From Alphaproteobacteria bacterium (GTDB taxonomy: Bacteria > Myxococcota_A > UBA796 > CAJQPC01), in the NCBI GenBank assembly GCA_020632795.1, contig JACKEV010000013.1:186001-250000 (forward strand): 64,000 nucleotides of DNA, written 5' to 3'. Below are positions 1 through 10,387 of this stretch, piece by piece; the first letter of the stretch is position 1; each line of letters starts with the position of its first letter. The notes beneath the pieces were generated by a model that was given only the letters and a program-made list of their open reading frames with translations, was not told the DNA's origin and searched no databases. The position numbers and the translations under genes were made by a program.

Positions 1-2153
1 GGTCCGACCTCTGTGATGTCGAGTCGATCAGCGTCTGCGGTCTCCCGCGGAGGCAGTCACTGGCCCTCCTGGGGGGACGGAAGCGGCGCCCCGGGCTTGA
101 CAAGGCCGCGTCCGACCAGCTCTGTGAAGCGCTGGCCGACCACACCCTCGCCGTCGCCGTGGCGGGGCGGCTCCTGGAGAACCCGTTCTCCTCGGCTGAG
201 GCCTTGCTGGAGGAGGTGTCTGCCTCGGGGCCGGTGGCGTGGTCGGACGCGCAGGAGGTCGTGGAGGAGTTGATGGGGACGCACAGCCTGACGCGGGTCT
301 TCGAGGCCAGCCTGCGCCAGCTTCGTCCATCCGAGGTGGTGGACGAGCTGGCTCGTGCGACCTTCTTCATCGCGGGCTGGCTGGCGCCGGTGGAGCTGGA
401 GCCAGGGCTCCTCCAGCAGATCGTCACTGCGCTCATGGAGCACCCGGCGGACCCCCGGGTCCTGGCGAGGGCCCTGGGGCGGCTCGCGGCTTTGGGCCTG
501 GTCCAACGCGGGAAGGACGGCGGCGTGGTCGTGCATCGACTCCTGCGGGAGTTCGCTCGCTTGCGCGGGGGAGGAGGGCCCCGGGAGGCGGTGTTGGATC
601 ACCTTCAGGCCCGCGCAGAGGGCGTGTCGCGGGACATGATGGAGCTGCTGTCCCTGGGTCGACTCCGCGCACACATGGCCAGCCTGAGCGCTGTCCTCAC
701 CGAGCGGGACCCTCCGGGGCGGCGCTTCATCCCGATGCGTCTGGCCCAGCACCTGTATTGTCGCGGTGAGTGGTCCGTGGCGTTGGCCGTGGTCGAGGCG
801 GCGCTCTCCAACACCTCCGGGGTGTGGCGAGGTCGGCTGCTCCGGGTGCGGGGGGAGATCCTGCAGGTGCAGGGCGAGTACCGGGCTGCACTCTCCTGTC
901 AGTCGGAGAGCACGGAGATCATGCTGGAGTTCCTCCCTGACGCCAGACTGGAGCATGCGATCAATGATACGAACGTCGGGCTGCTCCGGTTCAAGTTGGG
1001 GCAGTACCCGCTCGCGTTGGCCTCCTATCAACGGGCGTTGGATGCCCGCCTCGCTGTACAGGGAGAGCACCACCCGGACGTCGCCATGATGTACCAGTAC
1101 ATCGGCGCCACGCTTGGTCATCTGGGCCGCTACGCTGAAGCATCAGCGGTGACGAGGCGGGCGCTCGCCATCGCTCGCACGAGCCTGCCCGAAGGGCATC
1201 CGGAGATGGAGCCGATCCTCAACAGCCTCGGGCACTGCCTGCGCCGTCAGGGATTGTATCAAGAGGCGCTCTACATTGTGTCGGATGTGCTGGAGCGTAC
1301 ACAGGCGTCGCGAGGACGACAACACCTGGAGACCGCAAAGGTCTGCTCGACGAAGGGACAGCTCCTGAGGCTCTGTGGTCGATACCCGGAGGCTCTGGAC
1401 TGCTACGAGCGCGCGCGGGAGGTCACAGAGAACGTGGCAGGTCCGATGCACCCTCATGTGGGATACATCCTGCAGGGTGTCGGCCGAATCATGTTGCTCC
1501 GCGGCCGACTTGAGGACGCGCTGGAGGTCTTCGAACAGGCCACGGATGCTCTGGTCCGCGGGCTGGGGGAGGCGCACCCTGATCTGGCGGTGGTGTGGAT
1601 GGAGAAGGGGCGCGTCTTGAGCCACCGCGGAGATCATGAAGCCGCGTTGGCCTGGCAGCAGGCTGCGTTGGCGCGGCGCGAGGGCTGCCAGGGCGCTCAC
1701 CACCCCTTGACGGCGGACGTCATCTCCGCCCTCGGCGAGACCCTGCTGCGCAGCGGTCGTCCCGAAGAAGCCCGGATGGTCCACGTTCGAGCCCTTTCGA
1801 GTCGTCGAAGGATGCTTGGGGAGGCGCACCCCTTGACGGCTGAGAGCCATCGTGAGCTGGCGCTCGTCGACGAGGCCGTTGGCGCGGGGTCTGATGCAGT
1901 GGAGCGCTTTCGTCGAGCGCTGGCCATCCAGCGGGGAGCGTTGGGCGTGACCCACCCCGAGACCGCCGTCACGACCGCACAATTGGCGATATGCCTGGAG
2001 CGCAGCGCGCGGAGGGACGAGGCACGTGAACAGCGCCGTGAGGCCTTGTCGGCCCTGGCGCAAACCCACGGTCCGGACCATCACCTGGTCGGGCGGCTTC
2101 ACGCGTTCCTCCTGGCGAAGGAGCACGACCGCAGCGTCTCTGGTTCAGGGTGA
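1..2153 (+). CDS. NB-ARC/STAND-like TPR protein, 5' end off the window
   Basis: The reading frame is open to the left edge, so the gene starts upstream; 716 residues are visible. The first ~55 residues (ending LALLGGRK and then an Ala/Leu-rich helix) followed by ~150 helical residues resemble the end of an NB-ARC ATPase and its winged-helix segment. From roughly residue 280 there are about eight 42-residue tetratricopeptide repeats of the kinesin-light-chain type, each with a G-x-x-HP signature (for example GEHHPDV, GEAHPDL, GAHHPLT). Such STAND proteins act as cytoplasmic sensors or scaffolds, with the TPR block as ligand-binding platform. No Walker A motif is inside the window, so the ATPase assignment rests on the residual helical part only. 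It converges on the barrel-like gene with a 41-bp gap. The TPR call is firm; the STAND class is inference. Confidence 0.8.
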   Translation, partial: SDLCDVESISVCGLPRRQSLALLGGRKRRPGLDKAASDQLCEALADHTLAVAVAGRLLENPFSSAEALLEEVSASGPVAWSDAQEVVEELMGTHSLTRVFEASLRQLRPSEVVDELARATFFIAGWLAPVELEPGLLQQIVTALMEHPADPRVLARALGRLAALGLVQRGKDGGVVVHRLLREFARLRGGGGPREAVLDHLQARAEGVSRDMMELLSLGRLRAHMASLSAVLTERDPPGRRFIPMRLAQHLYCRGEWSVALAVVEAALSNTSGVWRGRLLRVRGEILQVQGEYRAALSCQSESTEIMLEFLPDARLEHAINDTNVGLLRFKLGQYPLALASYQRALDARLAVQGEHHPDVAMMYQYIGATLGHLGRYAEASAVTRRALAIARTSLPEGHPEMEPILNSLGHCLRRQGLYQEALYIVSDVLERTQASRGRQHLETAKVCSTKGQLLRLCGRYPEALDCYERAREVTENVAGPMHPHVGYILQGVGRIMLLRGRLEDALEVFEQATDALVRGLGEAHPDLAVVWMEKGRVLSHRGDHEAALAWQQAALARREGCQGAHHPLTADVISALGETLLRSGRPEEARMVHVRALSSRRRMLGEAHPLTAESHRELALVDEAVGAGSDAVERFRRALAIQRGALGVTHPETAVTTAQLAICLERSARRDEAREQRREALSALAQTHGPDHHLVGRLHAFLLAKEHDRSVSGSG

Positions 2154-2194
2154 CCGAAGCAGAGCGGTGGCTCAAGGAGACCTGGGTGGAGCGG

Positions 2195-3670
2195 CTACCA
2201 CTGCACCCGCCCCAACACCGTCACCAGGTGTAGCGTTCCGCCGCCCATGTCCTCCGACACCAGCGCGTGGCCGCCCTGCACCCACAGCGCCGGGGTCGCC
2301 GCCAGCCGGCCCTTCTCCAGCTCGACGTCGCCGACGATCACGCCCCAGTCGATCTCCGTGCCCAGGCTGTAGTCCCCGCTCCACTTCGTGTTGAGGTGGG
2401 TTGTGGGCGCGCCGCCGTTGCGGTAGCTGTAGAAGGGGTTCGCGATGGGGGCGGTGGACCAGGCCATCACCACGCCGCCGCGCACCTTGAGCCAGGGCAT
2501 CGGCCGCCCCTCCAGGATCGGCTGGAAGAACGTGGCCCGCCGGAAGCTCCCCTCGGTGACCAGGGCCTCGGCGCCGTCGGGGGGCTGGGCGGAGTGCTCG
2601 GGGTCCGAGAGCAGGCCCCAGGCACCCACCTCCAAGGCGCCGCCCAGCTCGTCGAACAACACCATGCCCACGTCGAAGTTGGGGTCGAAGGTGAAGTCCC
2701 GGCTGTAGGCGTCCGCCCCGTCGCCGTCGCCCGAGGCGTAGCCGCCCCGCAGGTGGAGCAGCGCGCGATCCTCCAGGGCCCCCACGCTCACGAGGCCGGT
2801 GGCGCCGAGGCTGCGGACCTTGAGCTGGTCGCGGGCGTTGTAGGTCAGCGCCCGGCTGGTGTTGCCGAGGATGCCCGCCGCCTCGGCCGCGATCCGCACG
2901 CTCAGCGGCCCCGCGGTCAGCGGGAGGTCCCCGTAGACGTCCACCACCCCCGCGTTGGTGCGCCGGCTGCGGTCGGGCTCCCGCTGGTGGCGGTAGACGC
3001 CGTAGACGCCCAGCGCCCGGCCGACCTCATCCTTGTAGAGCAGCGCCGCGATGCCCTGCCAGGCGAGCTGGTCGTCGCCCACCAGGCGCGCGAGGTCGTC
3101 GGCGTACACTTGATCGGCCGCCAGGGTGACCGACAGGGGCAGGCCCCGCTTCGCGAACGGCAGCGTGGTGGCGCGGACCCGCAGCACCGTGTCCCCGCCG
3201 TCGGCCCGGCCGAAGAAGGGGTCGTGGTTGCCGTCGTTGGCCAGCAGCCCCAGGCCCCAGTTCGAGGTCACCAGGCCCGCCTCGAGCTGCACCGGGCCGA
3301 GCAGCCCCTGCACCGCCGCCACGCGCGGGGCGAAGGCGTGCGGCTGGAGCAGCCCCACCGTGTCGCGGTGCCGGATGTCGATGTCCCGCTCGAGCTGCCA
3401 GGGGTGGCCCAGGGCCTGGGCGGTGAAGACGTCGCCCTCCAGGCGCACCCGCAGCCGCTCGGTCTCGTAGCCGACCCCCAGCCGGGCGCGGGTGTCCAGC
3501 ACCCAGGGCTGGTCGGTGTGGTGGCCCTCGGCGTCCACGGTGATGTCCGGCGGCAGGGAGAACAGGCCGCGGACCTCGCCCCAGGTGCCCCAAGGCCGCT
3601 CTCCGTCGGCCTCATCCTGGGCCCAGGACAGCGGAATCGTCAGCAGAAGTGCCCAGCTCATCGAGATCAT
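2195..3670 (-). CDS. Secreted outer-membrane beta-barrel-like protein
   Basis: A 491-residue protein with an N-terminal signal peptide (hydrophobic LLLTIPL followed by SWAQ). The body alternates polar and hydrophobic residues in short strands (e.g. LRVRLEGDVF, LKVRGGVVMA) and the chain ends in an aromatic residue (VLGRVQW). Both are typical of porin-like barrels inserted by the BAM machinery. No specific family is recognised. Its ATG overlaps the TGA of the upstream hydrolase lipoprotein as ATGA, so translation of the two is probably coupled. It is the last gene of a minus-strand run that begins at 9257. The barrel call is inference from strand pattern and C-terminus; a structure prediction would settle it. 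Confidence 0.6.
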   Translation of the reverse strand: MISMSWALLLTIPLSWAQDEADGERPWGTWGEVRGLFSLPPDITVDAEGHHTDQPWVLDTRARLGVGYETERLRVRLEGDVFTAQALGHPWQLERDIDIRHRDTVGLLQPHAFAPRVAAVQGLLGPVQLEAGLVTSNWGLGLLANDGNHDPFFGRADGGDTVLRVRATTLPFAKRGLPLSVTLAADQVYADDLARLVGDDQLAWQGIAALLYKDEVGRALGVYGVYRHQREPDRSRRTNAGVVDVYGDLPLTAGPLSVRIAAEAAGILGNTSRALTYNARDQLKVRSLGATGLVSVGALEDRALLHLRGGYASGDGDGADAYSRDFTFDPNFDVGMVLFDELGGALEVGAWGLLSDPEHSAQPPDGAEALVTEGSFRRATFFQPILEGRPMPWLKVRGGVVMAWSTAPIANPFYSYRNGGAPTTHLNTKWSGDYSLGTEIDWGVIVGDVELEKGRLAATPALWVQGGHALVSEDMGGGTLHLVTVLGRVQW

Positions 3671-6600
3671 CGCGCGTCCTCCACCTGCGGGATCCAGGAG
3701 CAGGACGCGTCCTCGAGGCAGGGATCATCGACGAGCTGGGTGGCCCCCGAAGAGAGGTAGCCGCCCATCTGGTAGATGGCGTAGAGGTTGATGTCGAAGT
3801 CGAGGTCCGGCTCGGGCAGGCCGAAGCCGTGGGTCCCGGTGGGCCGCACGTAGGGCAGGCGCATGCCGGAGATGCCGGCGGAGGTCTCGACGGTGGCCCT
3901 CAAGGGCCGGTCCGGGTTGCTGGGGGCGCCGTAGTTGCGGTCCACGTCGTCGGGGTCGAACAGGATGGGGGTGGTGACGCCCTCGTCGGGGTTGCCGTGA
4001 CGGTAGGGGCCCCACTGCTCCAGGCCCTGCACCACGCCCTCGGCGATCAGCCACTGATCCTCGGTGAGGCCGCCGTACTCGGGGATGGGGGTCTCGCGGT
4101 CGATGAAGCCGGCCGCGCGGGACAGGGCCAGGCCGCCGGAGAGCGGCACGATGGTGTCGCCGATGCTGGGCACCAGCAGCACGTTGAGGGGGCCGTCGGT
4201 CGCGCCGGGCAGGCCGGTCTGGTAGTAGGGCGCATACGCGATGGGGTCGCCCGGCTCCAGGATGGCGGCGAAGGACAGCGCCACCCGGCGCACCTCCGGG
4301 GTGCCTCGGGTGTGGCCGAAGCCCTCGTTGCCCGCGACCAGCGGCGAGCCGGCCGGGTAGGTGACGCCCTCGTGCACCACGTCGGCCTCGAAGGTGTCGA
4401 TGACGGCGACCTCCTGACCATCGGCGGTCTCGAAGGTAAGGCGCAGGCGGTCGCCCAGGCCCAGGTTGTCCTCGACCGTCCAGGTGCCCGAGGGGTCGTC
4501 GTCGGGCATGCCCGTGAGGATACGCTTCTCGGCGGCGTTGGCCGCGTCGGCGGCGATGGCCACCCGGAAGCGGCCGTCCTCGGGCACGTAACCCTCGTGG
4601 GACTCTCCGCTGTCCAGGTTCTCCACGAGGATACGGCCCCCGGCGGGGAAGCTGTCCAGCGTGGCGATGGGGATCGTGCGCATGTCGGTGACCGAGTTGA
4701 CCATCTGGACCACGGCCAGGGAGCCGTCCTCGTTGGGCAGGCCCAGGATGAGCGGGCTGATCAGGCGGCCGACCATGGCCTCGACCGCGCCGCCGATCTC
4801 GGTGCGGATGCCCACGTCCAGCAGCCCGCCGCCGGGCACCACCGGCACGGTGGCCTTGACGTCGGGCAGCACCGGGGCGGCGACCGCCGCGTTGATGCCG
4901 CCCAGCGAGCCGCCCAGCAGGTAGTAGGTGTTGTCCGGGCCGCCGATGTCGGGCACCCCGTCGCCGCTCCAGTCGCAGGACACCGCGGTGCCGCCGTCGG
5001 GCAGGGTCATCTCGCCCTCGCCGCAGCGCTTGAAGCTCTCGAACAGCCAGATCCAGTCCAGCGCGGCCTGGCGGACCATGTCCCGGGTGTGGAAGGCGTC
5101 GGCGGACCACTGGTCGCCGCCGCTGTCGGGGCGGCCGTCGTTGTCGAGGTCCCGCTGGCGGGAGTCGAAGATGTGCTCCAGGAAGCTGGCGAGGCCCCGG
5201 CTGCCCAGGATGCCCTGGGCGAGCAGCTCCTCGTCCGGGCCCAGGGAAGGGCCGTGGCCGGGGAAGTCCATCGCGCACAGCGCCACGCCGAAGCGGGCGA
5301 AGGCGTAGCCGAAGCCCAGGAACTCGAACCGGGAGCTGCCGTAGCCGTGGCCGTAGACCGCGACGGGGAAGGGCTGCTGCACGCCCTCGCGCTCCTTGGG
5401 CAGCACGCAGGTGAACGCCACCCGCTCGCCCTCGACCTCGGCCTCGCCGGTCATCGGGTCGAGCACCCACAGCTCCTCGGAGTCGTCGTGGCCGCCGTCG
5501 TCCTTGTCGACCAGAAGGTTGGGGGTGGTGAAGACGCCGCCCACCACCGCGTCGCCGAAGGCGCCGTAGACCGCCTCGATGTGGATGCCGGCGTCCGGGT
5601 CCAGCAGGCCCAGGTCGAAGACGGTCTCCATGATCCGCGAGGCGTCGAGCCAGTGGGAGGGCCCCTCGCTCTCCTGGACCGCGGCGGCCTCGTAGACGCC
5701 GGGGGGGTAGTCCTCGGCCAGCCAGCCGTAGGGGCCCTCGCCGTCCACCGCCTGGCGCAGGTCGACCAGGTCCCCGGTGATGCGGCCCGTGGTGAAGGTC
5801 CAGGCGAAGGCGACGTCGTCGACGCTCAGGCCCAGGCCGGGCAGGGCGTCGGCCAGGGGCTCCAGCGCCTGGGTCTGGGCGGTGTGGTTCACGTACTCCC
5901 AGGGGGAGCGGACCGGCTGGCCGTCCTCGTCCATCAGGCGCTCGGTGAGCACGACCGCGTAGGTGGTCTCCTCGTGCATGGGGATGACGGCGCGCAGGAT
6001 CAGCGTGTCGGACTGCAGCTCGTACCAGCTCAGCAGGTCGTAGCGGGGGTCGCCGTCCTCAGGGAAGACGTTGGGCTTGTCCAGCACGCCGTCGTTGTCG
6101 GTGTCCTCGCCCCAGTCCAGCACGCCGTTGCCGTTCAGGTCCTCGTCGGTGGACTCGAAGATGACGCTGGGGTCGGTGGCGCGGGGATCGTTGGGGAAGT
6201 AGCGGTCGCTGCGGGCGGCGTCCATGGGGAAGCGGCCCTGGCCCAGGTCCAGCTCGATGGGCTGGAGGTAGTCGGGGGAGTCCGGGTCGACGTTGATGAC
6301 GAACACGGCGTCGTCGTCGAACTGGGCGGCGCCGGTGCGGGGGTCCCAGGCGTGGCGGGAGGCGAGATCCTCCAGATCCAGCCGCCCCTCGAAGGCCACG
6401 GTGATCGGGGCGTAGACCCCGAAGCCGCTGAGCTGGCTGTTGATCTTGCGGCGCACCTCGGCCTCGGCCTCGATGACGGTCTCGGTGGAGACGTTCAGCC
6501 GCAGGCCGGTGGGGGAGGTGGGGTCGGGCCGGGTGGCCAGGTCGTTGGGGTAGGGGATGTCGGGCAGAGGCTCGGCGTCCCAGTCGACGCGGACCACGGG

Positions 6601-6687
6601 GCCGGCGCCCTCGGGCGTCAGGCGCAGGCCTTCAGGGGCGACCGCGCAGGCAGACAGGGCCACCAGCAGGGGGAGGAATCGGGGCAT
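3667..6687 (-). CDS. Large alpha/beta-hydrolase-fold lipoprotein (lipase-like)
   Basis: A 1,006-residue lipoprotein: the signal peptide ends in a lipobox LSAC (Cys14). About 350 residues of beta-rich sequence include an EF-hand-like Asp loop (DLNGNGVLD, then DTDNDGVLD, residues ~183-203). A hydrolase core follows: YGHGYG (445-450) is a plausible oxyanion region, a second Asp-rich loop DLDNDGRPD lies at 513-521, and the nucleophile elbow GGSLGG puts the putative catalytic serine at 594. The order (extracellular N-domain, then lipase core) resembles bacterial virulence-factor-type lipases, but the family is not certain. ATG is preceded by AGGAG at 7 nt. It is a diverged paralogue of the lipoprotein at 7317-9257, 51 bp downstream of the small membrane protein. 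Substrate unknown; predicted location is outer membrane or cell surface. Confidence 0.75.
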   Translation of the reverse strand: MPRFLPLLVALSACAVAPEGLRLTPEGAGPVVRVDWDAEPLPDIPYPNDLATRPDPTSPTGLRLNVSTETVIEAEAEVRRKINSQLSGFGVYAPITVAFEGRLDLEDLASRHAWDPRTGAAQFDDDAVFVINVDPDSPDYLQPIELDLGQGRFPMDAARSDRYFPNDPRATDPSVIFESTDEDLNGNGVLDWGEDTDNDGVLDKPNVFPEDGDPRYDLLSWYELQSDTLILRAVIPMHEETTYAVVLTERLMDEDGQPVRSPWEYVNHTAQTQALEPLADALPGLGLSVDDVAFAWTFTTGRITGDLVDLRQAVDGEGPYGWLAEDYPPGVYEAAAVQESEGPSHWLDASRIMETVFDLGLLDPDAGIHIEAVYGAFGDAVVGGVFTTPNLLVDKDDGGHDDSEELWVLDPMTGEAEVEGERVAFTCVLPKEREGVQQPFPVAVYGHGYGSSRFEFLGFGYAFARFGVALCAMDFPGHGPSLGPDEELLAQGILGSRGLASFLEHIFDSRQRDLDNDGRPDSGGDQWSADAFHTRDMVRQAALDWIWLFESFKRCGEGEMTLPDGGTAVSCDWSGDGVPDIGGPDNTYYLLGGSLGGINAAVAAPVLPDVKATVPVVPGGGLLDVGIRTEIGGAVEAMVGRLISPLILGLPNEDGSLAVVQMVNSVTDMRTIPIATLDSFPAGGRILVENLDSGESHEGYVPEDGRFRVAIAADAANAAEKRILTGMPDDDPSGTWTVEDNLGLGDRLRLTFETADGQEVAVIDTFEADVVHEGVTYPAGSPLVAGNEGFGHTRGTPEVRRVALSFAAILEPGDPIAYAPYYQTGLPGATDGPLNVLLVPSIGDTIVPLSGGLALSRAAGFIDRETPIPEYGGLTEDQWLIAEGVVQGLEQWGPYRHGNPDEGVTTPILFDPDDVDRNYGAPSNPDRPLRATVETSAGISGMRLPYVRPTGTHGFGLPEPDLDFDINLYAIYQMGGYLSSGATQLVDDPCLEDASCSWIPQVEDAR

Positions 6688-6738
6688 GGGGCGCTCCTGG
6701 GGGAACGCGCCGTTCTACCACATCCGAGCGGGGGTGGG

Positions 6739-7317
6739 TCAGCCGACCACCGCGAGGGCGATGAGCCCGACGAAGAACAGCACCATGAGCCCGATGATGG
6801 CCCACGCCAGCGGGGAGGTCTTGTACACGATGTGCGGCGTTGCAGCACGGATCTCGGCGTAGGTCGGCGACATCACGACCTTGCCCTTCTGCGAGTGCAG
6901 CAGGTAGAGCAGGTAGCCGCCCATCAGGGTGCCGATGGGGATGGACAGCAAGGAGAGGCAGGCCAGCAGGGTCGCGGCGAGCTTCACGCCGGGGTTCAGG
7001 CGGCGCAGGCCCACACCCACGTAGAGGTTGATGGCGCCGACCACCATGTAGAACCCCAACAGGAGCGCGAGCACCACCCGCTCATTGCCCCCGGCCGAGG
7101 GACCGGAGGAGCCGAGCGTCCGGGCGACATCCCCGACGCCGATGACGAGCCCCCCCAGCAGCGCCATGGCGCCGCCGATGATGTACAGCAGCCCGAAGCT
7201 GCGGATGCTGGCTTCGTGCTGGAGGTGCAGCCGTCGGATGTCCTCGGCCTCGCCCAGCTCGCCGAACCGGACCTGATCGAGGTCGGCGGCGGGCGGCGCG
7301 TAGGGGTTCTCGCTCAT
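6739..7317 (-). CDS. Small multi-spanning membrane protein (hypothetical)
   Basis: 192 residues starting MSENPYAPPAADLDQ, a proline-rich N-terminus often seen in small bacterial membrane proteins of this type. Four hydrophobic helices can be seen: LLYIIGGAMALLGGLVIGV, VVLALLLGFYMVVGAI, LAATLLACLSLLSIPIGTL and AWAIIGLMVLFFVGLIALAV. The ATG overlaps the TGA of the upstream hydrolase lipoprotein by one base (TGATG), which fixes the start and argues for coupled translation. It sits between the two hydrolase lipoproteins and may be part of their export or anchoring unit, but nothing in the sequence gives a function. Confidence 0.8.
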   Translation of the reverse strand: MSENPYAPPAADLDQVRFGELGEAEDIRRLHLQHEASIRSFGLLYIIGGAMALLGGLVIGVGDVARTLGSSGPSAGGNERVVLALLLGFYMVVGAINLYVGVGLRRLNPGVKLAATLLACLSLLSIPIGTLMGGYLLYLLHSQKGKVVMSPTYAEIRAATPHIVYKTSPLAWAIIGLMVLFFVGLIALAVVG

Positions 7318-9257
7318 CAGTCGCAGGTCTCCGCGCGCACGCCCTCGCAGATGCCATCGCAATACTGGTTGATGACGCCCGTCTCCACGAAGTCGCGGAG
7401 CTGCTCGTGGGCGGCGGGCTCGCGGCGGGGGCACTCGTGGGTGTCGGCGTCGTGGTCCGGGGGCAGGTTCTCCACCGGCTCCTCGGCGCCGTCGGGGTAG
7501 TACCACTCCACGATGGCCGAGCCGGTGAACGGGGCCTCGGCCTCTTCCACACCCCAGATCGGGCGGGTCTCGGGGGCGATGGTCTTCGCGCCGTAGGCCC
7601 GCGCCATGATGTGCGCGCCCAGGGTGGAGACCTGGGCGTCGCCGATGCCCACCTGCATCAGCACGTCCTTCGCGACCTGGCCCTCGCCGGGCTCGGCGTT
7701 CATCGCCCAGGCCCAGCCCGAGCCCTCGCCCGGATCCCACACGGTCTGGAAGGCGCCGATCAGGAACGAGATGTCCCGATGGTCGGTGTACTTGGCCTTG
7801 AAGACCAGGAAGAACGGGTCGAAGTCCGCAGAGCGCTGCAGCAGCAGGGCGTAGGGCATGCCCCCCACCCCCAGCACGGCCCGGGTGAGCTGCGTCGAGA
7901 AGCCCGAGTAGCCCGCCCCCAGGATGCCCCCCTGGGAGTTGCCGTAGTAGGCGAAGCGCTCGGGGTCCATCACCGAGACCCCGTCGAAGGTCACCGCGTC
8001 GTCGCTGGCCAGGGCGCCCCGGGCCAGGCGCAGCAGGGCGTCCTGCTCCACGAAGCCCTGGAGGGTGCGCTCGGGGAGCATCGCGAAGTCCGAGACGTCC
8101 GTGGCGAGCATCAGGGTGATGGCGCCCCGGTCGTCCTCGGCCATGCCCTTCCAGTTGGTGGCGATGACCACCCAGCCGTACTCGTCGGCCATCTGGGAGA
8201 GGTAGCCGGTGCGCGCCTCGCCGAAGTCCCCCAGCAGGCCGTGGCCGTACTGCAGGATGAGGCCGGGGCGGGGCTCCTCGATCAGCGAGCAGGGCACCCG
8301 CACCATGAACTCGACCTGGGTGTCGCCGTTGTAGTAGGGCTGACCGGCGTCGTCGCGGGTCAGCAGGCTGCCGGGCAGGTCCTGCTCCAGGTAGAGCGGC
8401 ACGGTCATCTCGCCGTAGATCGTGCGGCCGATGGTGGCGCCGGCCTCGCAGTCGTCGTCCTGGATCTGGTTGATCACGTAGTCGGGGCCGTCGGTGCCCT
8501 CGCGCTCGGCGGCGTCGTCGCGCATCCACTCGGCGCGGCCCAGGCTGCTCTCCCGGGAGATGGTCACGAAGTCCCAGGCGATCTGCAGCTCGCTGCGGGC
8601 GAAGCCCTGGGCCTCCAGGAGGGGCCAGATGTTGGCGTCGTAGTAGTCGCGGCGGCCCTCGATGTCCCAGGTGTCGGTGGGGGTGTCGTCGCGCAGGGCG
8701 AGCCAGGCGTCGGTGAGGTCCACGGGGTCGCCGTCGGTCTTCTTGAGGCCGCGCACCCCGACCACGTAGCGGTGGGCGTGGCGCAGCGGGGCGACCGGCC
8801 GCATGAGGATGAGGCGCTCCCGGTCGATCTCGGCGGTGGCGTCGACCTCGGCGAAGTACGGCACCCGCTCGCCGGTCTCGGCGTCGATGAGGACGATGGT
8901 GGCGTCGTCGCCGGCGTAGGCCCCGACGTCGGGGTGCCCGACGAGGTCGGCGCCATCGACATCACGGAAGTAGAACATGATGGGCCCGAGGGTGGACGTG
9001 CCGTCCTTCTCGTTCCAGTACTTGGGCGCCATCTGCACGCCGTCGCGGTTCAGGGGCATCGTCGCGGGGCGCAGGTCGTTGGTCCAGCCCGAGGGGGTGG
9101 AGGCGTCCTCGGTCATGAAGAAGGTCGAGGGCCAGGGCAGCGCGCAGAGGCCCTCGTCGATGGGGTCGCAGTCGCCGAACGGGGCGGGCTCGACCTCAAG
9201 CTCGTCGCCGTCGTTGCAGGAGAGGGCCAGCAGGCCGATCAGTGCGGTCGCGCGCAT
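7317..9257 (-). CDS. Alpha/beta-hydrolase-fold lipoprotein
   Basis: 646 residues with a short lipoprotein signal (lipobox ALSC, Cys14), an acidic linker, a beta-rich N-domain of ~320 residues and a hydrolase core. QYGHGLLG (336-343) matches the oxyanion-loop position of its paralogue at 3667-6687, and YYGNSQGG carries the nucleophile elbow with Ser441. Cys-containing segments (DCEAGA, PCSL) may form disulfides outside the inner membrane. The ATG has GGAG six bases upstream and is the first gene of the minus-strand run; a TATATT box lies ~27 bp upstream. Two related but highly diverged hydrolase lipoproteins with an outer-membrane-like protein suggest a surface lipid- or ester-degrading unit; this is inference. 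Confidence 0.75.
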   Translation of the reverse strand: MRATALIGLLALSCNDGDELEVEPAPFGDCDPIDEGLCALPWPSTFFMTEDASTPSGWTNDLRPATMPLNRDGVQMAPKYWNEKDGTSTLGPIMFYFRDVDGADLVGHPDVGAYAGDDATIVLIDAETGERVPYFAEVDATAEIDRERLILMRPVAPLRHAHRYVVGVRGLKKTDGDPVDLTDAWLALRDDTPTDTWDIEGRRDYYDANIWPLLEAQGFARSELQIAWDFVTISRESSLGRAEWMRDDAAEREGTDGPDYVINQIQDDDCEAGATIGRTIYGEMTVPLYLEQDLPGSLLTRDDAGQPYYNGDTQVEFMVRVPCSLIEEPRPGLILQYGHGLLGDFGEARTGYLSQMADEYGWVVIATNWKGMAEDDRGAITLMLATDVSDFAMLPERTLQGFVEQDALLRLARGALASDDAVTFDGVSVMDPERFAYYGNSQGGILGAGYSGFSTQLTRAVLGVGGMPYALLLQRSADFDPFFLVFKAKYTDHRDISFLIGAFQTVWDPGEGSGWAWAMNAEPGEGQVAKDVLMQVGIGDAQVSTLGAHIMARAYGAKTIAPETRPIWGVEEAEAPFTGSAIVEWYYPDGAEEPVENLPPDHDADTHECPRREPAAHEQLRDFVETGVINQYCDGICEGVRAETCD

Positions 9258-9340
9258 GGGGGCTCCGGTGTCAGGGTCCCGGCAATATAGCGTCAGAGGA
9301 CGCGCCGCGGGTTATCGGCACTGCCTTTGAGGAGTGCTCC
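9258..9340. promoter_or_regulatory. Divergent intergenic promoter region
   Basis: The 83 bp separate the minus-strand lipoprotein operon from the plus-strand YchF-like gene. A TATATT box (9284-9289, read on the minus strand) lies at a workable distance from the ATG at 9257. On the plus strand GAGGAG at 9329-9334 is the ribosome binding site for the ATG at 9341. No operator-like repeat was seen. Confidence 0.35.
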
Positions 9341-10378
<1,038 letters not shown>

Positions 10379-10387
10379 TCCCACGTC

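Noticed and set aside
3649..7500. Long plus-strand open frame opposite the hydrolase lipoprotein
   Set aside because: Antisense to a lipoprotein with clear catalytic motifs; composition is low-complexity.
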